This document shows, one piece after another, positions 1 through 4,667 of a DNA stretch of 10,823 nucleotides (its first letter is position 1; each line of letters starts with the position of its first letter). Position numbers and translations under genes: made by a program. Source of the stretch: Pseudomonadota bacterium (GTDB taxonomy: Bacteria; Pseudomonadota; Alphaproteobacteria; Rhizobiales; Rhizobiaceae); NCBI GenBank assembly GCA_023419995.1, contig JAEZXF010000260.1:1-10823 (forward strand), given 5' to 3'. The notes beneath the pieces are model-generated. The model worked only from the letters and a program-made list of their open reading frames with translations. It was not told the DNA's origin and did not search any database.

Positions 1-54
1 TCAGGCGCAGCCGGGCCTTGTGCCCTGCGCAGGCGGCGCATCGCCAGCGGCGGT

Positions 55-73
55 GCCGAGGCCTCGCCTCGGC
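55..73 (+). other. Hairpin in the 5' flank of the first gene
   Basis: GCCGAGG (55-61) and CCTCGGC (67-73) form a perfect 7-bp stem with a 5-nt loop. No T-run follows, so this is not a standard intrinsic terminator. The rest of 1-82 shows no gene I can support. All three plus frames happen to be open, but none has start evidence. Confidence 0.35.
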
Positions 74-82
74 TCTGGAAAG

Positions 83-166
83 GGAGAGTTGGGCCGGGAT
101 CGGGGCGAGCCTGGCGGAAGGAGAGGAGAGCGCCGCCGGGCCATATCATCCCGCTCTCCTGGAGGA
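83..166 (+). promoter_or_regulatory. Leader A: predicted H-type pseudoknot before the 174 gene
   Basis: A purine tract GGAGAG (83-88) and a GGGCCGG box (91-97) precede a two-stem fold. Stem 1 pairs 109-117 (GCCTGGCGG) with 133-141 (CCGCCGGGC), 9 bp with one G-U. The loop of stem 1 carries GGAGAGCG (125-132), which pairs perfectly with CGCTCTCC (152-159), making stem 2 of an H-type pseudoknot. The loops are 7, 0 and 10 nt, which is sterically good and allows coaxial stacking. Stem 2 ends one base before the ribosome binding site GGAGG (161-165). The same layout precedes 4087 and 4668. Folding is my reading by eye and was not computed. Confidence 0.6.
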
Positions 167-173
167 TCATCCA

Positions 174-662
174 ATGACCGATACCGACAAACCAGCCACG
201 CCGGAATTCGACATGGCCGCCAGCGTCGCGCGCTTCTTCGCCGAGCGCGATGAGCGCAACCGTCGCGCTGAAGCGGTCCGTCCCGACAACAAGACGGCGC
301 TGTTCGATGCGCTGGCCGCCGCAGGCATCACTCTCGTGACCGTCACCTTCGACGGTTCTGGCGACAGCGGCCAGATCGAGGACATCACCGCGCAATCGGA
401 CGACCGGACCGTGGACCTGCCGCAGGGCGAGATCACCATTGCCACGGTGGCATGGGGAACCGACAAGGTGACCGCAATCTCAATGGGCGTTGAGGCGGCC
501 ATCGAACAGCTCGCCTATGACTTCCTCTCGGAAACCCATGGCGGCTGGGAGAACAATGATGGCGCCTATGGCGAGTTCAGCTTCGATGTGGCGGCGCGCA
601 CCATCACGCTCGACTACAACGAGCGCTACACCGCCACCGAATTCTACAGTCACGAGTTCTGA
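174..662 (+). CDS. DUF6878-family protein (function unknown)
   Basis: A 162-aa soluble, acidic protein without signal peptide or membrane segment. I recognise it as DUF6878-like mainly from its C-terminal half, where GGWENNDGAYGEF leads into ITLDYNERYT, the signature I associate with this family. The N-terminal 40 residues are charged and probably helical (RFFAERDERNRRAEA). No catalytic motif is evident and no function is known to me. The ATG at 174 is chosen because GGAGG (161-165) sits 8 nt upstream. The frame is open further upstream, but an upstream start would run through the structured leader. The next gene starts 10 nt after the stop, so the two are probably co-transcribed. Family members occur on alphaproteobacterial plasmids and ICEs near the same neighbours. 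Confidence 0.8.
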   Translation: MTDTDKPATPEFDMAASVARFFAERDERNRRAEAVRPDNKTALFDALAAAGITLVTVTFDGSGDSGQIEDITAQSDDRTVDLPQGEITIATVAWGTDKVTAISMGVEAAIEQLAYDFLSETHGGWENNDGAYGEFSFDVAARTITLDYNERYTATEFYSHEF

Positions 663-672
663 GGGGGCGGAA

Positions 673-1053
673 ATGGCACATCCCTATCATCATGCGCTCT
701 CGTCGGTGAAGAAATGGGGCGGCACGGTCGAGGATTACTTGCCCATCCATAGCTGGTTCGATGCCAGCAAGGAGATCCTGGCCGATTTTCGTGATCGCGC
801 GCTTCGCCACCATGCCGAGGGCATCTTCATGGCCGAGACCATTTTCGGGGCGACGATCACCCTGTCCACCGGCAGGGTGATCCCGGCCCGATGGGTCGGG
901 GAGCAGCATGTCCGCGAGGATCTGGGCCGTATCCCGTCCTTCGCCGATTGGGCGCGGGCAATCCACCCGGCGCCTTGGATGGGGCGGACGCAGCGGATCG
1001 AGGCGGAGGTCGATCCGCATTGCGTCAATGGCCGACTTCAGGAAGAAGTCTGA
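673..1053 (+). CDS. DUF6915-family protein (function unknown)
   Basis: A 126-aa cytosolic protein beginning MAHPYHHALSSVKKWGG. The histidine-rich start, the stretch HSWFDASKEILADFRDRALRHHAEGI and the later RWVGEQHVREDLGRIPS are features I associate with DUF6915. The conserved histidines (HH at about 44-45, and QHVRED) could bind metal, but that is inference. No function is known to me. The start at 673 follows GAGGGGG (661-667) and lies 10 nt after the previous stop, so the gene is probably the second member of an operon with 174-662. The frame is open further upstream, but that part overlaps the previous gene and has no ribosome binding site. Confidence 0.8.
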   Translation: MAHPYHHALSSVKKWGGTVEDYLPIHSWFDASKEILADFRDRALRHHAEGIFMAETIFGATITLSTGRVIPARWVGEQHVREDLGRIPSFADWARAIHPAPWMGRTQRIEAEVDPHCVNGRLQEEV

Positions 1054-1092
1054 GCAGTCGCGTCAGCCTCCCCCTTATGAAAGCCTCTTGCC

Positions 1093-1461
1093 ATGCTCAG
1101 CCATATCGTCATCTCCGTCCTGCTCTGCACGGCTTCCTGCGAACCGGCGGAAATCCGCGTCTGGGACGGTGACTCGATCCGGCTGGGTATGGGACAGCAG
1201 TCCGAAGCTGTTCGGATATTCAACATCGACGCTCCCGAAATGGAGGGCCGCTGCATCCATGAAACCGACCTTGCCCGGCAAGCGAAGATCAGGCTGGCGG
1301 AAATCCTGCAAGGTCGGCGGGTCGAAATCCTGCGTCAGGGGACCGACCGCTATGGCCGGACCCTGGCGGCGATACGCGTCGAAGGCCGCGATGTCGGCGA
1401 TATTCTCGGCGATGAAGGGCGGGCGAGAACCTGGGCCGGGCGGCGTGAGCCCTGGTGCTGA
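1093..1461 (+). CDS. Small thermonuclease (staphylococcal nuclease-like, SNase fold)
   Basis: A 122-aa SNase-domain protein. Mapped onto staphylococcal nuclease, the key residues are all present: Asp27 in WDGDS (metal site), Arg41 in VRIFNIDAPE (catalytic Arg35), Asp46 (Asp40), Glu49 (general base Glu43) and Arg89 in TDRYGR (Arg87). An active Ca-dependent phosphodiesterase is therefore expected. Residues 5-15 are a short hydrophobic stretch (IVISVLLCTAS) that may be a signal peptide, although it lacks a basic n-region, so export is uncertain. An in-frame stop at 1078-1080 makes this ATG the first available. The ribosome binding site is poor, so translation may be coupled to the gene ending at 1053, 39 nt upstream. 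Such small nucleases are common cargo on alphaproteobacterial plasmids, where their role is unsettled. Confidence 0.88.
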   Translation: MLSHIVISVLLCTASCEPAEIRVWDGDSIRLGMGQQSEAVRIFNIDAPEMEGRCIHETDLARQAKIRLAEILQGRRVEILRQGTDRYGRTLAAIRVEGRDVGDILGDEGRARTWAGRREPWC

Positions 1462-1466
1462 TCGCC

Positions 1467-1496
1467 GGATCGTCCCGCCGAGGTGCGGGACGATCC
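1467..1496 (+). terminator. Perfect 12-bp inverted repeat after the nuclease gene
   Basis: GGATCGTCCCGC (1467-1478) and GCGGGACGATCC (1485-1496) are exact reverse complements around a 6-nt loop, CGAGGT. The stem starts 5 nt after the nuclease stop codon, as expected for a transcription end or an mRNA-stabilising 3' stem. There is no T-run after it, so a pure intrinsic terminator is doubtful. A protein-binding palindrome is the alternative. Confidence 0.5.
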
Positions 1497-1507
1497 ACCG
1501 TCGGGAC

Positions 1508-1584
1508 GGGAGAGTAAGAGTGCGGGCCGGTTGGCCGTGACGGATTGTGAGGCGGGAGAGGGGCTTCCGCCGTCCGTCGCGGAG
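1508..1584 (+). promoter_or_regulatory. Leader B: divergent version of the GGGCCGG/GAGAG leader
   Basis: GGGAGAG (1508-1514) and GGGCCGG (1524-1530) occur in the same order as in the leaders at 83, 3996 and 4572. A 10-bp stem with one G-U pairs 1535-1544 (CCGTGACGGA) with 1573-1582 (TCCGTCGCGG). Its 28-nt loop holds GGGAGAGGGG (1554-1563). The second helix is weak here: GGGAG (1554-1558) with TTCCC (1587-1591), or GGGG (1560-1563) with CCCC (1589-1592), both touching the start codon. Part of the ribosome binding site GGAG (1581-1584) lies in the 3' arm of the first stem, so folding would hide it. Confidence 0.4.
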
Positions 1585-1592
1585 CATTCCCC

Positions 1593-2150
1593 ATGAGCCT
1601 TTCCCACCACACCACTTTCGCCTCGATCGGCGAAATTGTCGCGCGACAGATCCTGCCCCGGCTGCGTCATGCCCAGAAGCTGCCGCTGCGCATCTCCTGC
1701 ATCGGTATCGCCAGCGATGACGAAAGCGATGACGTCGGCGGCTTCGACCGCACGCTCGTCATCGGCCAGTGCCAATCCCCCGAAGAGGCGCTGATCATCG
1801 CCAGCCAGCGCGTTGCGCGCGGTGATTTCCGCGTTGGACAGGGCGATGCGCTGCGCTTTCGCCCCCGCGTCATGGTCATTCAGGACAACGAACTGGGCCT
1901 TGTCCTTGCCGGTGAGGTCCGGGCCGGGATCGTGCTCTGGCAGCATCCGGTCGCCTCCGACGCCGAGGCTCGCCGCACCGTCACGGAGGCCAGCCGTCTG
2001 CGGGGCATGGCCTTCACGGCATCCGGGCGCGGCGATGCGGTATCGGCTCGTGATCTCCGCCACCGCGCCAGCCTGCTCGAGGCGCGGCTGGTCGATCCCT
2101 TCTGGCGCGAGACGACTGCCGATCTGCTGCGGCTGCCACAAGCTGCCTGA
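1593..2150 (+). CDS. Uncharacterised 185-aa protein
   Basis: I do not recognise this protein. It is soluble and has no signal peptide. Residues 1-35 look helical (EIVARQILPRLRHAQKLPL). A beta-rich part follows (LRISCIGI, RTLVIGQ, RVMVIQDNELGLVLAGEV) interrupted by an acidic segment, DDESDD. The C-terminal third is charged and helical (DAEARRTVTEASRLRG ... ARDLRHRASLLEARLV). No catalytic motif is visible. The start at 1593 is supported by GGAG (1581-1584), 8 nt upstream. Codon use matches the neighbours. It is a single-gene unit between the inverted repeat at 1467-1496 and the terminator at 2175-2204, with its own structured leader, so it may be expressed independently. Confidence 0.75.
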   Translation: MSLSHHTTFASIGEIVARQILPRLRHAQKLPLRISCIGIASDDESDDVGGFDRTLVIGQCQSPEEALIIASQRVARGDFRVGQGDALRFRPRVMVIQDNELGLVLAGEVRAGIVLWQHPVASDAEARRTVTEASRLRGMAFTASGRGDAVSARDLRHRASLLEARLVDPFWRETTADLLRLPQAA

Positions 2151-2174
2151 CCTGTCGCCCCTTTCCATCCACTA

Positions 2175-2204
2175 GGCCCGGCCCCGCGCCGGGCCTTCTC
2201 GTTT
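2175..2204 (+). terminator. Intrinsic terminator after the 1593-2150 gene
   Basis: GGCCCGGC (2175-2182) and GCCGGGCC (2188-2195) form a perfect 8-bp GC stem with a 5-nt loop, followed by the T-rich TTCTCGTTT. It lies 25 nt after the stop and ends 1 nt before the AGGAG of the next gene, so read-through transcripts would carry the hairpin in their leader. Confidence 0.7.
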
Positions 2205-2216
2205 CAGGAGCCTGAC

Positions 2217-2633
2217 ATGGCCGACTACTTCACCCATTTCTCCTGCCTGCTCGACGTGGGCAGCCCCGAGAACGCCGCCCGCGCGCTTGATCTCTACAAC
2301 GCGCTGGCGCGCGAAAACGCCGCCGAAGATCCGCCCTCGGACGGCTTCATGCTTTCGATCCAGCCCGAACATGGCGGCACCCAGCTCTGGATGCGCGATG
2401 ACGGCACCGGCGATCCCGAGCATGTCATCCAGTTCGTCAAACGCTGTGCCGCCGCGTTCGGCCTGACCGGGCTATGGGGGATGCAATACGCCAATACCTG
2501 CTCACGTCCGAGAATCGACGGGTTCGGGGGCGGCGCGCATGTCCTCGACCTCGCCACCGGCGAGACGGTGGACTGGATCTACACCGACGGTTGGCTTTCC
2601 ACCGTTCTGGACGGGGGCGACCCCAATGCCTGA
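2217..2633 (+). CDS. Uncharacterised 138-aa protein
   Basis: I cannot assign this acidic, soluble 138-aa protein to a named family. It begins MADYFTHFSCLLDVG and has an N-terminal helix (PENAARALDLYNALARENAA), a central beta/aromatic part (GFMLSIQPEHGGTQLWMRDDG), a second helix (EHVIQFVKRCAAAFGL) and a glycine-rich end with WIYTDGWLSTVL. The compact alpha/beta pattern and lack of catalytic motifs suggest a binding or accessory protein, but that is inference. AGGAG (2206-2210) lies 6 nt before the ATG. The stop overlaps the start of the next gene by 8 nt, so the pair is probably translationally coupled. Confidence 0.75.
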   Translation: MADYFTHFSCLLDVGSPENAARALDLYNALARENAAEDPPSDGFMLSIQPEHGGTQLWMRDDGTGDPEHVIQFVKRCAAAFGLTGLWGMQYANTCSRPRIDGFGGGAHVLDLATGETVDWIYTDGWLSTVLDGGDPNA

Positions 2634-3270
2634 CGTCATCGAAACCACGGTCTATCGGCTCGACGAGCTTTCCGAAGCCGCGAAAGACAATGCCCGCGCC
2701 TGGTATCGCGAGGGCGGCTTCGACTACGATTGGTACGATGCCGTCTATGAGGATTTCCGGCGGATCGCGGACATCCTCGGCATCCGCATCAAGAGCCGCA
2801 CCGTCCGCCTCATGGGCGGCGGCGTGCGACAAGAGCCTTGCATCTGGTTTACGGGCTTCTGGTCGCAGGGCGATGGCGCCGCGTTCGAAGGCCACTATTC
2901 CTATCGCAAAGGCACGGCGGCGGAAATCCGTACCTATGCGCCGAAGGATGTGGAGCTGCACCGCATCGCGGATGCCCTGCACCAGGCGCAACGCCGCAAC
3001 TTCTACCAGTTGACCGCCGAGGCGACCCATCGGGGGCGATACTATCACGAATACTGCATGGCGATCTCGGTCACCCGCGACAGCCCGACCTGGCAGGACA
3101 TGACCGCCGATGCCGAGGAGACCGTCATGGAGGCATTGCGCGATCTCGCCCGTTGGCTTTATCGCCAGCTTGAGCGCGAATACGACTACCTGACTTCGGA
3201 TGAGGCGGTCGATGAGGCCATCCTTGCCAACGAATACAGCTTCACAGTTGATGGAAAGCGCTTCGGCTGA
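2626..3270 (+). CDS. Phage/plasmid protein of the family labelled 'antitoxin of toxin-antitoxin stability system'
   Basis: A 214-aa protein starting IETTVYRLDELSEAAKDNARAW after the first four residues. This opening, the later FSGFWSQGDG-like block (here TGFWSQGDGAAFEG) and the C-terminal RQLEREYDYLTSDEAVDE are shared with proteins found in many phages and plasmids. Databases often call them 'antitoxin of toxin-antitoxin stability system' or hypothetical, and I know of no experimental basis for the antitoxin label. No toxin-like partner is obvious in the overlapping upstream gene, although that 138-aa protein is the only candidate. The ATG at 2626 overlaps the previous gene by 8 nt. The stop is 17 nt from the stop of the convergent vapC-type gene. 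Confidence 0.78.
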   Translation: MPDVIETTVYRLDELSEAAKDNARAWYREGGFDYDWYDAVYEDFRRIADILGIRIKSRTVRLMGGGVRQEPCIWFTGFWSQGDGAAFEGHYSYRKGTAAEIRTYAPKDVELHRIADALHQAQRRNFYQLTAEATHRGRYYHEYCMAISVTRDSPTWQDMTADAEETVMEALRDLARWLYRQLEREYDYLTSDEAVDEAILANEYSFTVDGKRFG

Positions 3271-3287
3271 AACCCTTCTGCGCTGCC

Positions 3288-3671
3288 TCACAGAACCGAC
3301 AGCAGGTCCGTCCGTGAGAAGTCGTCGCCGACGAAGAGCAACGGGCAGCCGCGTTCGCTGGCGACCTCATAGGCGAAGCAATCCCCGTAGTTGAGTCCGG
3401 CGGGATGAACGCCCTTGCCCCAGCGGGCATAGGCTTCGGCGATCCTGCGTGCCGAGGCTTCAGTGACGGAGACCACCTCGAACCCAAGGCCCTCGACCAG
3501 GGCGGCGATCTCTTCACCGACATTGCGCCGCCCGGCGACGATCAGCGCCTCGGCCACTGTTCCGGCCGAGATCAGCAGGCCGTCTGCCGCCTCGATCGCC
3601 ACCATGCAGGTCTCGGCCTGCGGCTCGTCCAGCACGATGGCCATCAGCGCCGAGGTATCGACGGCGATCAT
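3288..3671 (-). CDS. vapC: VapC-type PIN-domain ribonuclease toxin
   Basis: A 127-aa single PIN-domain protein of normal VapC length. The four acidic residues of the Mg-dependent active site are present: Asp5 (AVDTSAL), Glu41 (TVAEAL), Asp97 (NYGDCFAYE) and Asp116/Asp117 (VGDDF). An intact endoribonuclease toxin is therefore expected. VapC toxins typically cut tRNA or rRNA, but the target cannot be read from this sequence. The start codon overlaps the stop of the upstream antitoxin gene by 4 nt (3668-3671), the usual coupled order of antitoxin then toxin. It runs against the flanking plus-strand genes, consistent with an independently acquired module that stabilises the element. Confidence 0.93.
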   Translation of the reverse strand: MIAVDTSALMAIVLDEPQAETCMVAIEAADGLLISAGTVAEALIVAGRRNVGEEIAALVEGLGFEVVSVTEASARRIAEAYARWGKGVHPAGLNYGDCFAYEVASERGCPLLFVGDDFSRTDLLSVL

Positions 3672-3925
3672 GCCGGCATCCCGTCATCCCCGTAGAGGAA
3701 ATCCTGGCTGCGCGCGGCAGCCGCGCCGGGCAATGCCTTGCCCCGCGCCGTGGCCCGGACCCGCTCCATCAGCGCGCGCCGGCCTTTCGGGGTCGCCACC
3801 ACGGCAACCGGCACGAGGCGGGCGACCTCGTGGCCCCGCCGCGTCAGGATCACCTCGTCGCCGGCTTCGGCCCGCTTCACCAGTTCGGTGAGCTGCCCCT
3901 TCGCCTCGGTGACAGAAACCCTCAT
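3668..3925 (-). CDS. vapB: Phd/YefM-type (VapB) antitoxin
   Basis: An 85-aa antitoxin. The N-terminal part, MRVSVTEAKGQLTELVKRAE followed by GDEVILTRRGHEVARLVPV, is the classical Phd/YefM DNA-binding and dimerisation fold. The C-terminal half (about 45-85) is basic, then loosely structured (ARSQDFLYGDDGMPA), as expected for the toxin-wrapping tail. It should neutralise the VapC encoded directly downstream and repress its own operon together with the toxin. On the minus strand GGAG lies 9 nt before the ATG. The intergenic region upstream, shared with the divergent antirestriction gene, contains a direct repeat that is a plausible operator. Confidence 0.9.
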   Translation of the reverse strand: MRVSVTEAKGQLTELVKRAEAGDEVILTRRGHEVARLVPVAVVATPKGRRALMERVRATARGKALPGAAAARSQDFLYGDDGMPA

Positions 3926-3964
3926 CGCATATCACTCCAGATGTTCTCCGCTATTCTGCACAAG

Positions 3965-3984
3965 ATGGTCCAGATAATGGTCCA
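3965..3984. promoter_or_regulatory. Candidate VapBC operator: direct repeat ATGGTCCA
   Basis: ATGGTCCA occurs at 3965-3972 and 3977-3984, 12 nt apart start to start, slightly more than one helical turn. Each copy contains the odd palindrome TGGTCCA. A GATAAT at 3973-3978, between and partly over the copies, could be a -10 element for rightward transcription, but I see no matching -35. The position, 40-60 nt upstream of vapB and 102 nt upstream of the antirestriction gene, suits an autoregulatory site. Confidence 0.45.
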
Positions 3985-3995
3985 CTTCAAGCCCC

Positions 3996-4080
3996 CAGAG
4001 CGAAAGGAGGGCCGGGAACAGGTGCCCCCGGACGGGTTGAGAGAGGGTCGTCCGGCAGGTGCCCCTTTCCCTCTCGGAGA
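3996..4080 (+). promoter_or_regulatory. Leader C: predicted H-type pseudoknot before the ardB-like gene
   Basis: A purine tract (CGAAAGGA, 4001-4008) and GGGCCGG (4009-4015) are followed by stem 1, CCGGACG (4028-4034) with CGTCCGG (4049-4055), 7 bp. Its loop contains GAGAGGG (4041-4047), which pairs perfectly with CCCTCTC (4069-4075) as stem 2. The loops are 6, 1 and 13 nt. The ribosome binding site GGAG (4076-4079) starts right after stem 2. The stem sequences differ from leaders A and D, yet pairing is kept. A 10-nt direct repeat CAGGTGCCCC (4019-4028 and 4056-4065) brackets stem 1. Confidence 0.6.
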
Positions 4081-4086
4081 CCGATC

Positions 4087-4509
4087 ATGGCTTTGCCCGA
4101 ACTTGCTTCCCAATCCGCAATCCGCGTCCCCGACGAGCGCCGCATGGACTTCCTGCCGCGCCTTTTTGGCCGGCGCCTGCTCATCATCGGCGAGCATACC
4201 GTCTTTCGCTTCATGGAGATACTCAGCCCCGGCGATTACGGCGGCGGGCTCTGGGATTTCTACGAACGCGCCGGCCAGCCGCTCTATCTCGCGCCGACCT
4301 CAAAGCCCCGTTGCCGCCTGTTCTGCGAAGGCAACGGCTTCGAGGGCGAGGTCTCAAGCGATGCCGCCGGGATCATCGCCACGCTCTTCGCCTTCTCGCA
4401 TCTTTCCTTCCGCTACGATGACGACGAACTCGCCGAGGGCTATGGTCGCCTCTACGAGCATGCCGCCGATCACGCGGAGGCGGCGGCGATTTTCCAGGCC
4501 ATCGACTGA
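4087..4509 (+). CDS. ardB: ArdB/KlcA-family antirestriction protein
   Basis: A 140-aa protein of the expected ArdB/KlcA length. Family features seen here are the opening VPDERRMDFLPRLFG, then EHTVFRFMEIL and GDYGGGLWDFYE, the stretch GQPLYLAPTS, the GNGFEGEVSSDAAGIIATLFAFSHL block, and the tail YEHAADHAEAAAIFQAID. ArdB proteins inhibit type I restriction enzymes in vivo and help incoming plasmids or ICEs survive on entry. Unlike ArdA they are not simple DNA mimics. GGAG (4076-4079) supports the start. The gene is flanked by its own pseudoknot leader and terminator, so it looks like a single-gene unit. Its leader matches that of the methyltransferase-helicase gene downstream, a second antirestriction candidate. 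Confidence 0.9.
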   Translation: MALPELASQSAIRVPDERRMDFLPRLFGRRLLIIGEHTVFRFMEILSPGDYGGGLWDFYERAGQPLYLAPTSKPRCRLFCEGNGFEGEVSSDAAGIIATLFAFSHLSFRYDDDELAEGYGRLYEHAADHAEAAAIFQAID

Positions 4510-4515
4510 AACCCA

Positions 4516-4548
4516 CAGGCGCCCAGCCTGACGGTCGGGCGCTTGTTT
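4516..4548 (+). terminator. Terminator hairpin after the ardB-like gene
   Basis: CAGGCGCCC (4516-4524) pairs with GGGCGCTTG (4537-4545), 9 bp with one G-U, around a 12-nt loop and followed by TTTC. It starts 6 nt after the stop codon. The T-run is short, so efficiency is uncertain. Confidence 0.6.
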
Positions 4549-4571
4549 CATGCCTGCTTTCGCCACGGCTT

Positions 4572-4660
4572 CAGAGCGAGAGATGGGCCGGAAGGGGTTT
4601 GAGCCGGTGCGGTCGAGAGAGAGCGCTGCCCGGCTTGATCCTGACTTGCTCTCCCGAGGA
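4572..4660 (+). promoter_or_regulatory. Leader D: predicted H-type pseudoknot before the methyltransferase-helicase gene
   Basis: CAGAGCGAGAGA (4572-4583) and GGGCCGG (4585-4591) closely match leader C at 3996-4015. Stem 1 is AGCCGG (4602-4607) with CCGGCT (4630-4635), extendable to 9 bp with two G-U pairs. Its loop carries GAGAGC (4619-4624), which pairs with GCTCTC (4648-4653). The ribosome binding site GAGGA (4656-4660) follows 2 nt later, and the ATG is at 4668. Confidence 0.6.
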
Positions 4661-4667
4661 ATCCCCG

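Noticed and set aside
24..33. 10-nt palindrome CCTGCGCAGG
   Set aside because: It is short, GC-only in its centre and isolated, so it may be chance in DNA of this composition.
18..173. Upstream extension of the 174 gene
   Set aside because: The frame is open, but the added residues are low-complexity and the leader structure with GGAGG at 161-165 clearly points to the ATG at 174.
1350..2168. 272-aa open frame on the minus strand
   Set aside because: It covers the nuclease 3' end, the inverted repeat, leader B and the 1593 gene in antisense. The composition is shadow-like.
2437..3291. 284-aa open frame on the minus strand
   Set aside because: It is antisense to the overlapping 2217 and 2626 genes, which have ribosome binding sites and family resemblance. 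It shows no supporting start signal.
4602..4653. A known SAM-II riboswitch ahead of the SAM-dependent methyltransferase gene
   Set aside because: Only the H-type shape is similar. I do not see the conserved SAM-II core, and similar leaders precede genes unrelated to SAM.
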